From Streptomyces marianii (GTDB lineage: Bacteria; Actinomycetota; Actinomycetes; Streptomycetales; Streptomycetaceae), in assembly GCF_005795905.1 (NCBI RefSeq), contig NZ_VAWE01000001.1, positions 5,817,001 through 5,881,000 on the forward strand: a stretch of 64,000 nt of DNA. Reading direction: 5' to 3'. The notes beneath the pieces are model-generated. The model was not told the DNA's origin. It made no database searches and saw only the letters and a list, made by a program, of their open reading frames with translations. Below, in pieces: positions 57,000 to 64,000 of the stretch. Position 1 is the stretch's first letter; each line of letters opens with the position of its first letter. A program made the position numbers and the translations under genes.

Positions 57000-57031
57000 T
57001 TGACCTTGCCCTGAATGCATATAGAATAGAA
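57000..57031 (+). promoter_or_regulatory. Early promoter P4
   Basis: TTGACC -35 (57000-57005), 16 bp, TAGAAT -10 (57022-57027), in the repeated 16-mer (57016-57031); best match of the set to a housekeeping sigma promoter. Confidence 0.8.
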
Positions 57032-57053
57032 CCAGCGAAGGGAAGGGGTTCCG

Positions 57054-57242
57054 ATGACCTACAAGCGAGGCGACCGCATCGCGCTCGTCCACACCACCGA
57101 TCCGCACACCGACCTCACCGAAGGAGACGAGGGAACCGTTCGCCGGTACGACGCCAACCTCGCCCAGCTCTCCGTCGACTGGGACAGCGGCTCCACGCTC
57201 TCGATGCTCCTGGACGACGGCGACGAGGTGCGCCCCGCGTAA
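57054..57242 (+). CDS. DUF4314-like small protein, 62 aa
   Basis: [48 protein letters not shown]: a small beta-barrel (SH3/KOW-like) of the family found in many actinobacteria and phages. AAGGGAAGGGG upstream. Probably nucleic-acid binding; unproven. Followed by a strong hairpin and a box copy. Confidence 0.7.
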   Translation: MTYKRGDRIALVHTTDPHTDLTEGDEGTVRRYDANLAQLSVDWDSGSTLSMLLDDGDEVRPA

Positions 57243-57246
57243 CCCC

Positions 57247-57304
57247 GTCGGGCCCGTCCCGCACCGGGACGGGCCCGACACCCCATCAGCAGACCTCTTG
57301 GAGA
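57247..57304 (+). promoter_or_regulatory. Hairpin plus start-associated box
   Basis: A 15-bp stem with 3-nt loop (GTCGGGCCCGTCCCG / CGGGACGGGCCCGAC, 57247-57279) and then GACCTCTTGGAGA (57292-57304), 8 bp before the ATG at 57313. Confidence 0.65.
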
Positions 57305-57312
57305 CACGCCCC

Positions 57313-58134
57313 ATGCTCATCACCGACGCCGCAGTCCGAGAAACGGCGGCCACCGTTGCCCAGAGACTCGGAGGAGACTGGACTCTCGACCCCGAAGCGC
57401 CCGCCGACGGCGCGGCCCACCTGATCTACAGCGACGGACGAGCCATCAGCTTCCGCCCCATCTTCGGCGGAGCAACCGTCCAGCTCTGGATCACCGGCAA
57501 CGCCGCGCCCACCCTCCCCGCCGGCGCCAGCCCGGCTGAACGCGCCGCCCACGAGGCCCACGTCGCCGTGCGCCTTCCCGAAGGCCACCGCTACAACAAG
57601 GCGACCACGCTCGTCACAGACGAAGAGGAGGAACCGGCGGTCATCATCCTGCGCACTCTCGAAGACCTCCTCCCGGCCTTCGAGCACAAGCCTCGCTACG
57701 TCGGCCACAAGCCGTGGATAGACCTCTTCGACAACGCCCTCGCGGCCGTCACCGCCGAGCGCGCCCCCTCCCCAGCCGCCACCACCACCGGGGAAGACCC
57801 GGACCCCGAACCGGAGGTCGAGAGGGAGTCGGAGGCCGCCTCCGAGCCTGAGCCGGAGGTCGAGCCGGAGCCCGAGGCGGAGCAGGAGCCGGAAGTCGAC
57901 CCCGAGCCGGAGCCCGAGGCGACGCCAGAGGTCGCGCCCGAGCCGGACCCTGAGCCGGAGCCCGACCCCCACCCGGAGGCCGAGCCCAAGCCGGAGCCCG
58001 AGCCGGACGGTGACTCCGAACCCGCCCCAGCGGAAACGGCCAGCAGTCCGGCCGACGAGCAGCCGGAAGCCGCCGCGGCTCGGCGTCCGCGCAAGCGCAC
58101 GTCCAGGCGGCGCCCCAAGACCAGCACCAACTGA
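57313..58134 (+). CDS. Early protein with Pro-Glu repeat linker, 273 aa
   Basis: N-terminal folded domain (~1-150) with [18 protein letters not shown] and [19 protein letters not shown]. Residues ~160-245 are repeats of P-E-P-E/D (from [11 protein letters not shown] on), then a basic tail ([13 protein letters not shown]). Acidic linker plus basic tail suggests a DNA- or RNA-associated partner. No function recognised. Confidence 0.6.
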   Translation: MLITDAAVRETAATVAQRLGGDWTLDPEAPADGAAHLIYSDGRAISFRPIFGGATVQLWITGNAAPTLPAGASPAERAAHEAHVAVRLPEGHRYNKATTLVTDEEEEPAVIILRTLEDLLPAFEHKPRYVGHKPWIDLFDNALAAVTAERAPSPAATTTGEDPDPEPEVERESEAASEPEPEVEPEPEAEQEPEVDPEPEPEATPEVAPEPDPEPEPDPHPEAEPKPEPEPDGDSEPAPAETASSPADEQPEAAAARRPRKRTSRRRPKTSTN

Positions 58135-58151
58135 CCCGTACAACTCGACAA

Positions 58152-58174
58152 GGGGCGCGGCAACGCCGCGCCCC
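58152..58174 (+). terminator. Hairpin
   Basis: GGGGCGCGGC / GCCGCGCCCC with loop AAC, between the two last early genes; lies 11 bp before the next ATG, so it may attenuate translation. Confidence 0.55.
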
Positions 58175-58185
58175 CCCGGAGTGCC

Positions 58186-58719
58186 ATGAGTAACGACACC
58201 GGAGCCATAGCCCGTCAGCGCCACTACACCAGTCTCCGGAACGCCGACAGGGAAGTCCTCCGTGGCACCTGGTCCATCGGATACGGCGACCCCGGCTTCA
58301 CCACGCAGTTCGGCACACCGCCGGAACCCAGCGAACATCACTCGGCAACATCCATACGCAAGATCATCACGGACGCCCTATGGCTGCACCGCGGCGCCTG
58401 CCTCGCCTGCCCCTGGGAGGGGCCAGACCGGCGACGCCGAGACGCGGCGATTGAAGACGCCCACGACCACACCCATCCCGAATGGCGCAGTCTCCCGATC
58501 ATGGACCGGGCGAGCGGCAGAGGGGCGAGGATGTGGTGGCAGCACGTCAGGGCGAGGTACCCGCAGGGTTGGTTCGACGCCGGCGGGCCGCTTCGGCTCT
58601 ACGCTGAACCGCCCTTCGACCGGCATGAGGCCGGGGCCGCCCCCGGTGGCGGATTCATCCTCCATACGACACGCCGTAAGTCGAAGCCGTCCAGCGCCAT
58701 CCAGCTCGCCCTGGAATAG
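58186..58719 (+). CDS. Hypothetical protein, 177 aa
   Basis: Last gene of the prophage. Contains GTWSIGYGDPGFTTQFG, a Cys pair ACLACPWEGPD and the His-rich DAHDHTHPEW, so a metal site (C-x2-C ... H-x-H) is plausible. Resembles small Streptomyces phage proteins without assigned function. A terminator follows at 58775. Confidence 0.6.
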   Translation: MSNDTGAIARQRHYTSLRNADREVLRGTWSIGYGDPGFTTQFGTPPEPSEHHSATSIRKIITDALWLHRGACLACPWEGPDRRRRDAAIEDAHDHTHPEWRSLPIMDRASGRGARMWWQHVRARYPQGWFDAGGPLRLYAEPPFDRHEAGAAPGGGFILHTTRRKSKPSSAIQLALE

Positions 58720-58774
58720 GTCGGATCAGCCGGGTAGAGTGACGGCACGACGTCTGGCCTGCATAAACGGCCAC

Positions 58775-58808
58775 AGAGGCTCTTCCCCGGTTCCGGGGCG
58801 GGGCCTCT
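58775..58808 (+). terminator. Terminator closing the early operon
   Basis: AGAGGC / GCCTCT outer stem enclosing CCCCGG-TTCC-GGGG; about 55 bp after the last prophage gene. Confidence 0.6.
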
Positions 58809-58897
58809 TCGCGTTGGAAGGGTAATCCGCTGCGGAGAAGTTCGGCCACCGGCTCTGAGCTGTTGCGATCCTTCCCGGAGCACTTCACTGCGTCCCC

Positions 58898-58930
58898 TTG
58901 GGGACTCGTTGGGGACACGTTGGGGACACA
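58898..58930. repeat. Three 11-bp direct repeats left of att core
   Basis: TTGGGGACTCG, TTGGGGACACG, TTGGGGACACA in perfect tandem. Next to an attachment core such arrays are typical integrase arm-type binding sites. Confidence 0.6.
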
Positions 58931-59043
58931 AGGACAGGAACAGACTGACAAAGGTTCCAGCGCGCCAGCACGCGTCACGCCGTCTGAGCTGGGAGAACGC
59001 CCAAAGTCAGCGTAGAAACGCAAGGGCCGCCAAGATCCTCAAA

Positions 59044-59088
59044 GGACTCATAATCCGTCGGCCGTGGGTTCGAGTCCCACCCGCCCCA
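59044..59088 (+). other. Attachment site core: 3' half of a CAT-anticodon tRNA
   Basis: From GGACTCATAATCC (anticodon loop, CAT at 59049-59051) through a full T-arm (GTGGG-TTCGAGT-CCCAC) to the acceptor CCGCCCC-A. The 5' half (GGGGCGG... expected) is absent: upstream bases do not pair. Tyrosine-recombinase elements integrating into tRNA genes leave exactly such a 3'-half copy at the far end. tRNA-Met or tRNA-Ile2 cannot be separated. It marks the probable right end of the prophage; the intact tRNA should be left of the window. Confidence 0.75.
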
Positions 59089-59094
59089 CCGCAA

Positions 59095-59111
59095 GGTTCT
59101 CCCAGAGAACC
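59095..59111 (+). terminator. tRNA terminator
   Basis: GGTTCTC-CCA-GAGAACC followed by GTTTCT, right after the tRNA 3' end: the natural host tRNA terminator, so DNA from here rightward is probably chromosomal. Confidence 0.65.
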
Positions 59112-59134
59112 GTTTCTACCTGCGGAAACGCGAG

Positions 59135-59170
59135 AACGGGGGCCACCGCTCCAGGGTGGCGACCCCCGTT
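59135..59170. terminator. Hairpin between att core and integrase remnant
   Basis: AACGGGGG-CCACC / GGTGG-CGA-CCCCCGTT. Could be the terminator of the reverse integrase gene (which ends at 59240). Confidence 0.55.
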
Positions 59171-59191
59171 CATCCGTTCAGACCAAGATCC

Positions 59192-59230
59192 AGTGGACGC
59201 ACAGTGGACGCGGGGACGATTCAGTGGACA
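59192..59230. repeat. Direct repeats right of att core
   Basis: AGTGGACGC at 59192-59200 and 59203-59211 and AGTGGACA at 59223-59230. They share GKGGAC with the left array, so may be arm sites of the same or a related integrase. Confidence 0.45.
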
Positions 59231-59239
59231 GAAGCGCCT

Positions 59240-60779
59240 TCACGCCACCTTCCGGCGCCTGTTCGGAGCCTGGCGACCGGGGCGGGACGCCGCTGGCGGC
59301 AGGCCGGTCGGTAGGGCCCACCCTTCGACGGTCGGGGACTCGGAGCGGGCGACCATGAAGCGCGTGAGCGAGAAGTCGGCTCGCTGCTCCTCGGGGTAGC
59401 GGTCGTTGAAGTTCTCCACACGCACCAGCTCCAGGTCGCTCGCGGAGCAGTGACCACGCCCCCACTTCACCGCTGCATTGGCGGCGTCGTCCTGACCCCG
59501 GCCGGTCAGGGTGATCACGCCGAGGAGGTCGGAGTCCGGCCGGGTCTGAGCTCCGACGGCCCAGGTGTCACCTGACTGCCTGGCGCCGTGCGCGAAGAAG
59601 ACGGCGATGTCGTTCTGCCAGGCTGTCTCCGGGATCGTCAGCGGCGTGCGCACCTGGAAGGGGACGACGGACATGACCGACTCGGCCTCGGCCCGCATCA
59701 TCTCGGGCAGCACGCTGGTGTACGTGTCGGAGGTGATCTGGCGCGAGGAGTGCCCCCAGCTTCTCCTGGACGACCTTGATGTCGTGCCCGGCAAGCAGGG
59801 ACAGGGTGGTGGCGAGGTGCCGCAGGTCGTGAAGGCGGACCGGCGGCAGGCCCGACAGCTCGATGAGGCGGGTGAAGCGTCGGGATATCCAGTCGGGGTG
59901 CAGCGCCTCGCCATTCTCGTGCGTCCAGACCCGGCCGCTCTCGACGTAGGCGTCTCCCCACTGCTGGCGCTGCTTCTCCTGCTTCGCGCGGAAGGCGGCG
60001 AGGTTGTCCCCGGACTCCAAGCTCAGGGACAGGGTGCGAACGCTGTCGGTCTTCGGAGCTTCTCCGTACAGCTCGTACGCCACCTCGACGATCTGCTGGG
60101 AGATTCGGAGCCACAGGGCATCGAGACTGACTTCAGTCCAGGGCAGCGCGGCCATCTCGCCGCGGCGGGGGCCGAGGAAGATGAAGCTGTGCCACAGCTC
60201 GTAGAGCCAGTCGTCCTTGACGAAGTCGAGGAACTGACCGGTCAGCTCCGGTGTCCAGACCATGACCGGGCCGGGCTTCTCGCCGATGCGCTTCCAGTGC
60301 TCGATGCGCTCGGAAGTCCAGACGAGCGGCTTGGGCCGGGTGACCGCCGGCAGCTCCACGAGCTGGGCCCAGTTCCTCGGGAAGAGCTGTTCGCGCTTGA
60401 CGCCCCAGGACAGAGCCGAGCTGAGGGTGTCGTTGATGCGGTGCATGGTGGCTGCGGAGGTGATCTTCCGCAGGCCCTTCTTCCCCTGCTTCCCGGCCTC
60501 GGTCGCCTTGTACACCCGCCGGGTGCGGCCGTCGACCACCCGCTGCTCGGACACCAGCAGCCCCTCCGCCTCCAGCCGGTGCAGCGTCGGATACAGGGTG
60601 CCGGGGCTGATCCGGTAGCCGTGGGAGGCCAGTTCCTCGGTCATCCACGCACCGTGGATCTCCTCCGCGGCCGCGTGATGCAGGATGTGCAGCCGCACCG
60701 CACCCCGCTGGAACTCCCGCACCCTGGCCACCTCCGGAAGTGACGAAACCGATATCGGCATCCGATCCTGCGCCGCCAC
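59240..60779 (-). pseudogene. PadR-integrase chimera, frameshifted tyrosine recombinase remnant
   Basis: Read on the minus strand. The first ~100 codons from 60779 (or 60761) encode a PadR-type winged helix (AVRLHILHHAAAEEIHGAWM, RISPGTLYPTLHRLEAEGLL, VVDGRTRRVYKATEAGK). In frame this continues into a tyrosine integrase lacking its N-terminal domain: ATMHRINDTLSSALSWG, LGPRRGEMAALPW, LHDLRHLATTLSLLAGHDIK. After VVQEKLG a run of five G (59753-59757) shifts the frame; the other frame has the expected GHSSRQITSDTYTSVLPEM with catalytic Tyr. An unusual ~150-residue tail follows. One G fewer would restore the integrase. It looks like a deletion fusion plus frameshift, or a sequencing error for the G run. 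Confidence 0.75.
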
Positions 60780-60947
60780 TGACTTCGCCCGACTCCTCCC
60801 GCTTCCCTCGCCACGACGAACAGAACGTCGCCGAGACCGTGTACGCGACCATGCTCGGCTGCGGGTTGCCCAGTTAGGACGACCACGAGTATCCGGGGTC
60901 TCTCTTCGGTGGCACTGCTTCTAGATATGGCCGGCTGCAGTCGGCAG

Positions 60948-60972
60948 CCACGCGGCCATCACGGCCGCGTGG
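60948..60972. terminator. Hairpin at end of NlpC/P60 fragment
   Basis: CCACGCGGCC / GGCCGCGTGG with a 5-nt loop; overlaps the end of the reverse gene. Apart from it I see nothing in 60780-60947. Confidence 0.6.
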
Positions 60973-61273
60973 CGGCGAAGTACGGCATGGAGCCGAGGTT
61001 GGTGATCTCGATGTTCTTGCCCGTGCGCGGCGCGTGGATGGCCTTGCCGTCGCCTATGGACAGGCCGTTGTGCCGGCTGTTGTCGTACCAGTAGATGATG
61101 TCGCCGGGCTGGAGGTCGTCGAGGGCAGGCGCCTTGCAGGCGCAGCGCCGGTAGTAGTTGGGGTTGAACAGGTACGCATCCCCTTCGAACGCCCTTGCCA
61201 GCCTGATCAGTTGGGAGCTCTTCGGGTCCGACTGCACCCCGTTCAGGAGATCGTTGACGACTTGGTGGGTCAT
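60959..61273 (-). pseudogene. NlpC/P60-type cell-wall peptidase fragment
   Basis: 104 residues. LQPGDIIYWYDNSRHNGLSIGDGKAIHAPRTGKNIEI matches the C-terminal half of NlpC/P60 peptidases, including the catalytic His region (H-N-G-L-S-I-G-x-G-x-x-I-H-A-P). The N-terminal half with the catalytic Cys of the usual D-C-S/G-G motif is missing, so this is probably a truncated remnant. Alternatively a small non-enzymatic derivative. Confidence 0.6.
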
Positions 61274-61765
61274 GCCTCTGGTGTTGCCGCCGTTGCGGCG
61301 GCTAGCGCGCGCGTGCTGGGGGTCTTCCCTTCGGTCCCGCGTTTCCTGTTGAGCGGTACGGCGAGCTTGCTGGAGAGAGGAGTGTCCGGGCCGAGCGGCA
61401 TGTGACGGCTACTCCTCGGTGGTGTGGCGGGCCGTGCAGCAGGTAGGTCATGGGTGACCTTTCGGGAGGGTGGAGCAGCGGACAATCGGTGGGGGAAAGG
61501 CATGTCCCTCGCCGCGTGGCACGCGCACCGCTCGAGCGGGGGCGTGTGACGACTATCGCGAGGCGCGGCAATCAGTCCCGCACAGGCCGAATGTACGAGG
61601 TACGGGTACGGGATACAGAGGTACGGCGGGCGTAAGGTCAGCCCGGGCTGTGTGCGCCGCCTCGCGGACATGGGCGCGGCAGTACCGGATCAGGCATGCC
61701 GGGAAAGAAATCCCGTCCCGGGTACGGCATGATTCCTCCGCAACCACCGCGTTCCCGGGGAGAAC
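61274..61765. other. Intergenic region without recognisable gene
   Basis: About 490 bp. Reading frames here are short and low-complexity on both strands and lack ribosome sites. The last bases carry GGGGAGA before the next gene. Probably host intergenic or degraded DNA. Confidence 0.5.
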
Positions 61766-62197
61766 ATGCGCCACCGCCACACCGTCACTGCCATAGCGAT
61801 CACCGCGCTCGCACTTACCGCCTGCTCCAGCAACGACGAGCCCGACCGCCTCACCGCCGAAGAAGTCGCGGCCGAACTTGCCGACGCAACCGGCGTCGTC
61901 GACCTCGGCGACCAGACCGACAACACCAAGTTGTGCTCCAACGAGGCTGCCGGCAAAGAGCCGCACAAGAACGACTGCGTCCAGCTCATTACCACCTACA
62001 CCGTCTCGATCTACGAGTACGAGACGCCGGCGGTCGCCGCGAACTGGGTCAAGGAAATGAAGAAGGTCGGCAGCGACTGGCGGCAGGTCGACCGGTTCGC
62101 GCTCGCCTGGACGGCGCAGGAGCAGAAGAACACGTCCGACCAGCGGCGCACCGAGCTGGTCGCCGCGCTGGAGAAGCTGACAGCGAGCGAGGACTGA
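61766..62197 (+). CDS. Secreted lipoprotein, 143 aa
   Basis: MRHRHTVTAIAITALALTACSS: signal peptide with lipobox LTAC (Cys 20). Mature part acidic with two Cys (KLCSNEAAG and KNDCVQLIT) and a helical C-terminus (AVAANWVKEMKKVGSDW). Streptomyces-type lipoprotein of unknown function; ATG after GGGGAGA. Confidence 0.75.
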   Translation: MRHRHTVTAIAITALALTACSSNDEPDRLTAEEVAAELADATGVVDLGDQTDNTKLCSNEAAGKEPHKNDCVQLITTYTVSIYEYETPAVAANWVKEMKKVGSDWRQVDRFALAWTAQEQKNTSDQRRTELVAALEKLTASED

Positions 62198-62277
62198 CCG
62201 ACTGCCGCTGTCTGGCCCGGCCGCAACGCCACCACGACGGCCGGGCTTCGTACTCGTGGCCGTATGTGAGATGGGGT

Positions 62278-62309
62278 GAGCCCCCGGCGCCGAGTGGTGC
62301 CGGGGGCTC
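62278..62309. terminator. Bidirectional terminator
   Basis: GAGCCCCCGGC / GCCGGGGGCTC (11-bp stem) between two convergent genes. Confidence 0.8.
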
Positions 62310-62333
62310 GGTGTCGTCAGCGGGCGGCCGGGA

Positions 62334-64000
62334 TCAGCCGAACGCCTTGACAGTGCTCCAGTCGGTGGACAGGACCGTCTTGACCGGGGCGTTGGTGTCG
62401 GTGGTGGACGGGTTGTACAGCTTCATGTTGCCGGTGGCGCCTTCGCGGGCCCACATGTCCGGGACGCCGTCCTTGTTGACGTCCGGGATACCGATCACGG
62501 CCGTGATGTTGGTCGCGGTCCAGTTCGTGCCGAACCGGACGTCGCCGTTGACCGAGTTGGCCGCCAGCTTGATCGACTCGAGGTCGACGCTGCCGGCGAC
62601 CGCGCCGGGCTTGCCGTGGCGGACGTACATGTTGCCGTTGGACACGTTCCGCCACAGCAGGTCGGGCGTGTTGTCCTTGTTCATGTCCGCGATGTTGACG
62701 ATGTCGCGAGCGGTGGTGGCCCAGGCGGTGCCCTCCATGAGCGTGGCGGACTGGAAGCTGCCGCCGGTGTAGCCGGAGAGGATCCAGAACGCGGTGCCCG
62801 CGCGCAGGGCGATGTCCGGGTGCTTGTCACCCGTGATGTCGCCGATCGCCTTCATCTGCGTCCACGTGGACGGCGCCGGGGCGTTGGACGGCAGCCGGAT
62901 CTTCATGCGCTGGTCGACGTTGAAGGTGCCGTAGCCGTCGCCCGGGTAGAGCCAGAACTGCTTGTCCGGGGTGACGGCGAACAGGTCGGTTGACCCGTCG
63001 CCCGGGTAGATGTCGTCGTAGTGCGCGATCAGCGACGGCGTGCCCGCGGTGTTGATCCAGTGGTTCGCCGGGTCGACCTTCTTGCCGGCGGTGACGTACG
63101 AGCCGGACAGGCAGTTGTAGAGCTCACCGCCGGTGCCGGGGACGGTCGGGTCGGCGGGGGCGCCGACGCAGTTCCGCAGCCTGCCGTCCGCGTAGAGGAC
63201 GAGCAGGTCGGGGATGTTGTCGCCACCCGTGTCCATCGGTCCGTCGGCGGCGTCACGCGGGGGCAGGTAGAACTTGTAGTCGCCGCGAATGCTCTGGTTG
63301 CCGTTGACGTCGTAGGCGTAGACGGTGATCGTCACCGGTCCCGCGTGCGGCGGGGTGACGTTCGTGAGGGTGACCTTGCCGTTGACCGGGGTCGGCGCGT
63401 CGACGTAGCCGTTGCCCTCGAAGGCGTAACGGAACTTGGAGGCGCCGGCGGCGGTGAAGGTGAAGTCACCGGGCTTGCCGAAGTTCACCGCCGCCCACGT
63501 CTTGCCGTCGTCGGTGGCCTCGGTGAACACCGTGCTGGTGATGTCCGGCTGCGGCGGGGCGATCGGGTCGACGGTGATCTGGCACGGCTCGCTGCCGTTC
63601 GGGAAGAAGGACGAGGTGGAGCCCGCGTCCGGGTACGTCGAGTCCTCGGACCGTACGTCCCACTTGAACAGCGTGTTCGCCGTGAGGCCCGTCAGCAGCG
63701 GATCGGTGGCCTCGATGACCATCTGGCCGTAGCCCGTGGAGGTCGGGGTGGCGACGTACTCCTTCTTGGTGGCGCTGCCGTCCTTCCAGAAGCGGAAGCG
63801 CAGCTTCGGCGGAGCGCCGTCCGGGTCGGAGCCCTTGGCCTTCAGCGTGATGGTCGTACGGCCGATCAGCGTGCTGGCGGTCGGGCCCGGCACGCACGCA
63901 CCGCCCGGCGAGGACGTGCCGGAGGTCGGCTGGTTCGGCGGGCGGTTGAACTCGCCTTCGATCCGGGCACCGGTCGCGGCGAACTTGCGCCAGGTCTGGG
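62334..64000 (-). CDS. Secreted FG-GAP/VCBS-repeat protein, C-terminal part
   Basis: The frame is open to the right edge, so the N-terminus is outside the window; the apparent start at 63893 is a GTG inside the frame. The visible ~555 residues have Ig/FN3-like domains (TTITLKAKGSDPDGAPPKL; GPVTITVYAYDVNGNQS) and then repeated D-x-x-x-D-L/I motifs: GDNIPDLLVLYADGRL, GSTDLFAVTPDKQFWLYPG, DKHPDIALRAGTAFWIL, DNTPDLLWRNVSNGNMY, NKDGVPDMWAREGATG. These are FG-GAP/VCBS calcium-binding propeller-type repeats of large Streptomyces secreted proteins. Host gene. Confidence 0.8.
   Translation of the reverse strand, partial: QTWRKFAATGARIEGEFNRPPNQPTSGTSSPGGACVPGPTASTLIGRTTITLKAKGSDPDGAPPKLRFRFWKDGSATKKEYVATPTSTGYGQMVIEATDPLLTGLTANTLFKWDVRSEDSTYPDAGSTSSFFPNGSEPCQITVDPIAPPQPDITSTVFTEATDDGKTWAAVNFGKPGDFTFTAAGASKFRYAFEGNGYVDAPTPVNGKVTLTNVTPPHAGPVTITVYAYDVNGNQSIRGDYKFYLPPRDAADGPMDTGGDNIPDLLVLYADGRLRNCVGAPADPTVPGTGGELYNCLSGSYVTAGKKVDPANHWINTAGTPSLIAHYDDIYPGDGSTDLFAVTPDKQFWLYPGDGYGTFNVDQRMKIRLPSNAPAPSTWTQMKAIGDITGDKHPDIALRAGTAFWILSGYTGGSFQSATLMEGTAWATTARDIVNIADMNKDNTPDLLWRNVSNGNMYVRHGKPGAVAGSVDLESIKLAANSVNGDVRFGTNWTATNITAVIGIPDVNKDGVPDMWAREGATGNMKLYNPSTTDTNAPVKTVLSTDWSTVKAFG

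Noticed and set aside
57780..58030. CRISPR or tandem array in a repetitive region
   Set aside because: The repeats are 3- to 6-bp codon-level repeats coding Pro-Glu; no spacers of uniform length.
59036..59090. A complete tRNA gene
   Set aside because: Only the anticodon loop to 3' end is present; the upstream bases cannot form the D-arm or acceptor.
62334..63893. Complete gene starting at 63893
   Set aside because: The frame is open beyond 63893 to the edge of the window; that GTG is an internal Val codon.
1..64000. Insertion sequence or transposase
   Set aside because: No transposase motif or IS-type terminal inverted repeats were recognised. The lanthipeptide island edges show no obvious target duplication by eye, though a computed search of 13476-13530 against 26063-26120 would be needed.

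Overview
The window is high-GC actinobacterial DNA, almost certainly Streptomyces: strong G/C third-position codon bias, many GTG starts, a WhiB-like protein, a DUF5999-type protein and XRE-TPR regulators of Streptomyces type. Positions 1 to about 59,090 are a long-tailed (siphovirus-type) prophage whose left end lies outside the window. About 59,090 to 64,000 looks like host chromosome with scars of an older element. No function here was tested by search; families were recognised by eye from motifs.

Layout. 1-3.2 kb: end of a poly-gamma-glutamate hydrolase-like gene, two ParB-like genes (one fused to a methyltransferase) and an AT-rich island. 3.3-13.5 kb: terminases, portal, scaffold, lambda D/E-type decoration and major capsid proteins, and a minor head protein. 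Three accessory genes interrupt this module: a lipoprotein, a reverse-strand restriction-endonuclease-like gene and a reverse-strand membrane protein. 13.5-26.1 kb: a 12.5-kb island holding a complete FxLD-family class I lanthipeptide pathway (precursor, LanB dehydratase, LanC cyclase, FxLD-system methyltransferase) with an XRE-TPR regulator, a phosphotransferase and a string of tiny genes. It lies between the minor head gene and the head-tail connector genes. 26.1-40.0 kb: connectors, tail tube, tail chaperones with a -1 frameshift site, tape measure, baseplate and a receptor-binding fibre. 40.1-41.7 kb: lysis genes, closed by a strong terminator.

41.8-58.7 kb is the early/replication region: a RecA-like ATPase, a PD-(D/E)XK nuclease, a replication-initiator candidate containing an iteron array, a RusA-like resolvase, an HU protein, a WhiB-like protein, two methyltransferase-like proteins, a PAPS-reductase-like protein and many small unknowns. 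Two repeated control elements organise it. One is a promoter family sharing a 16-bp core around -10 TAGAAT. The other is a 'GACCTCTTGGAGA' box just upstream of start codons, several copies of which sit directly after a perfect GC-rich hairpin.

58.9-59.2 kb holds the 3' half of a CAT-anticodon tRNA flanked by direct repeats, read as the right attachment site. Beyond it lie a frameshifted PadR-integrase chimera, an NlpC/P60 fragment, a lipoprotein and the C-terminal part of a large secreted FG-GAP/VCBS-repeat protein. I recognised no intact integrase, excisionase or immunity repressor; these may lie left of the window. The main discovery candidate is the prophage-borne lanthipeptide island, followed by the two repeated early-region control elements and the origin-like iterons.
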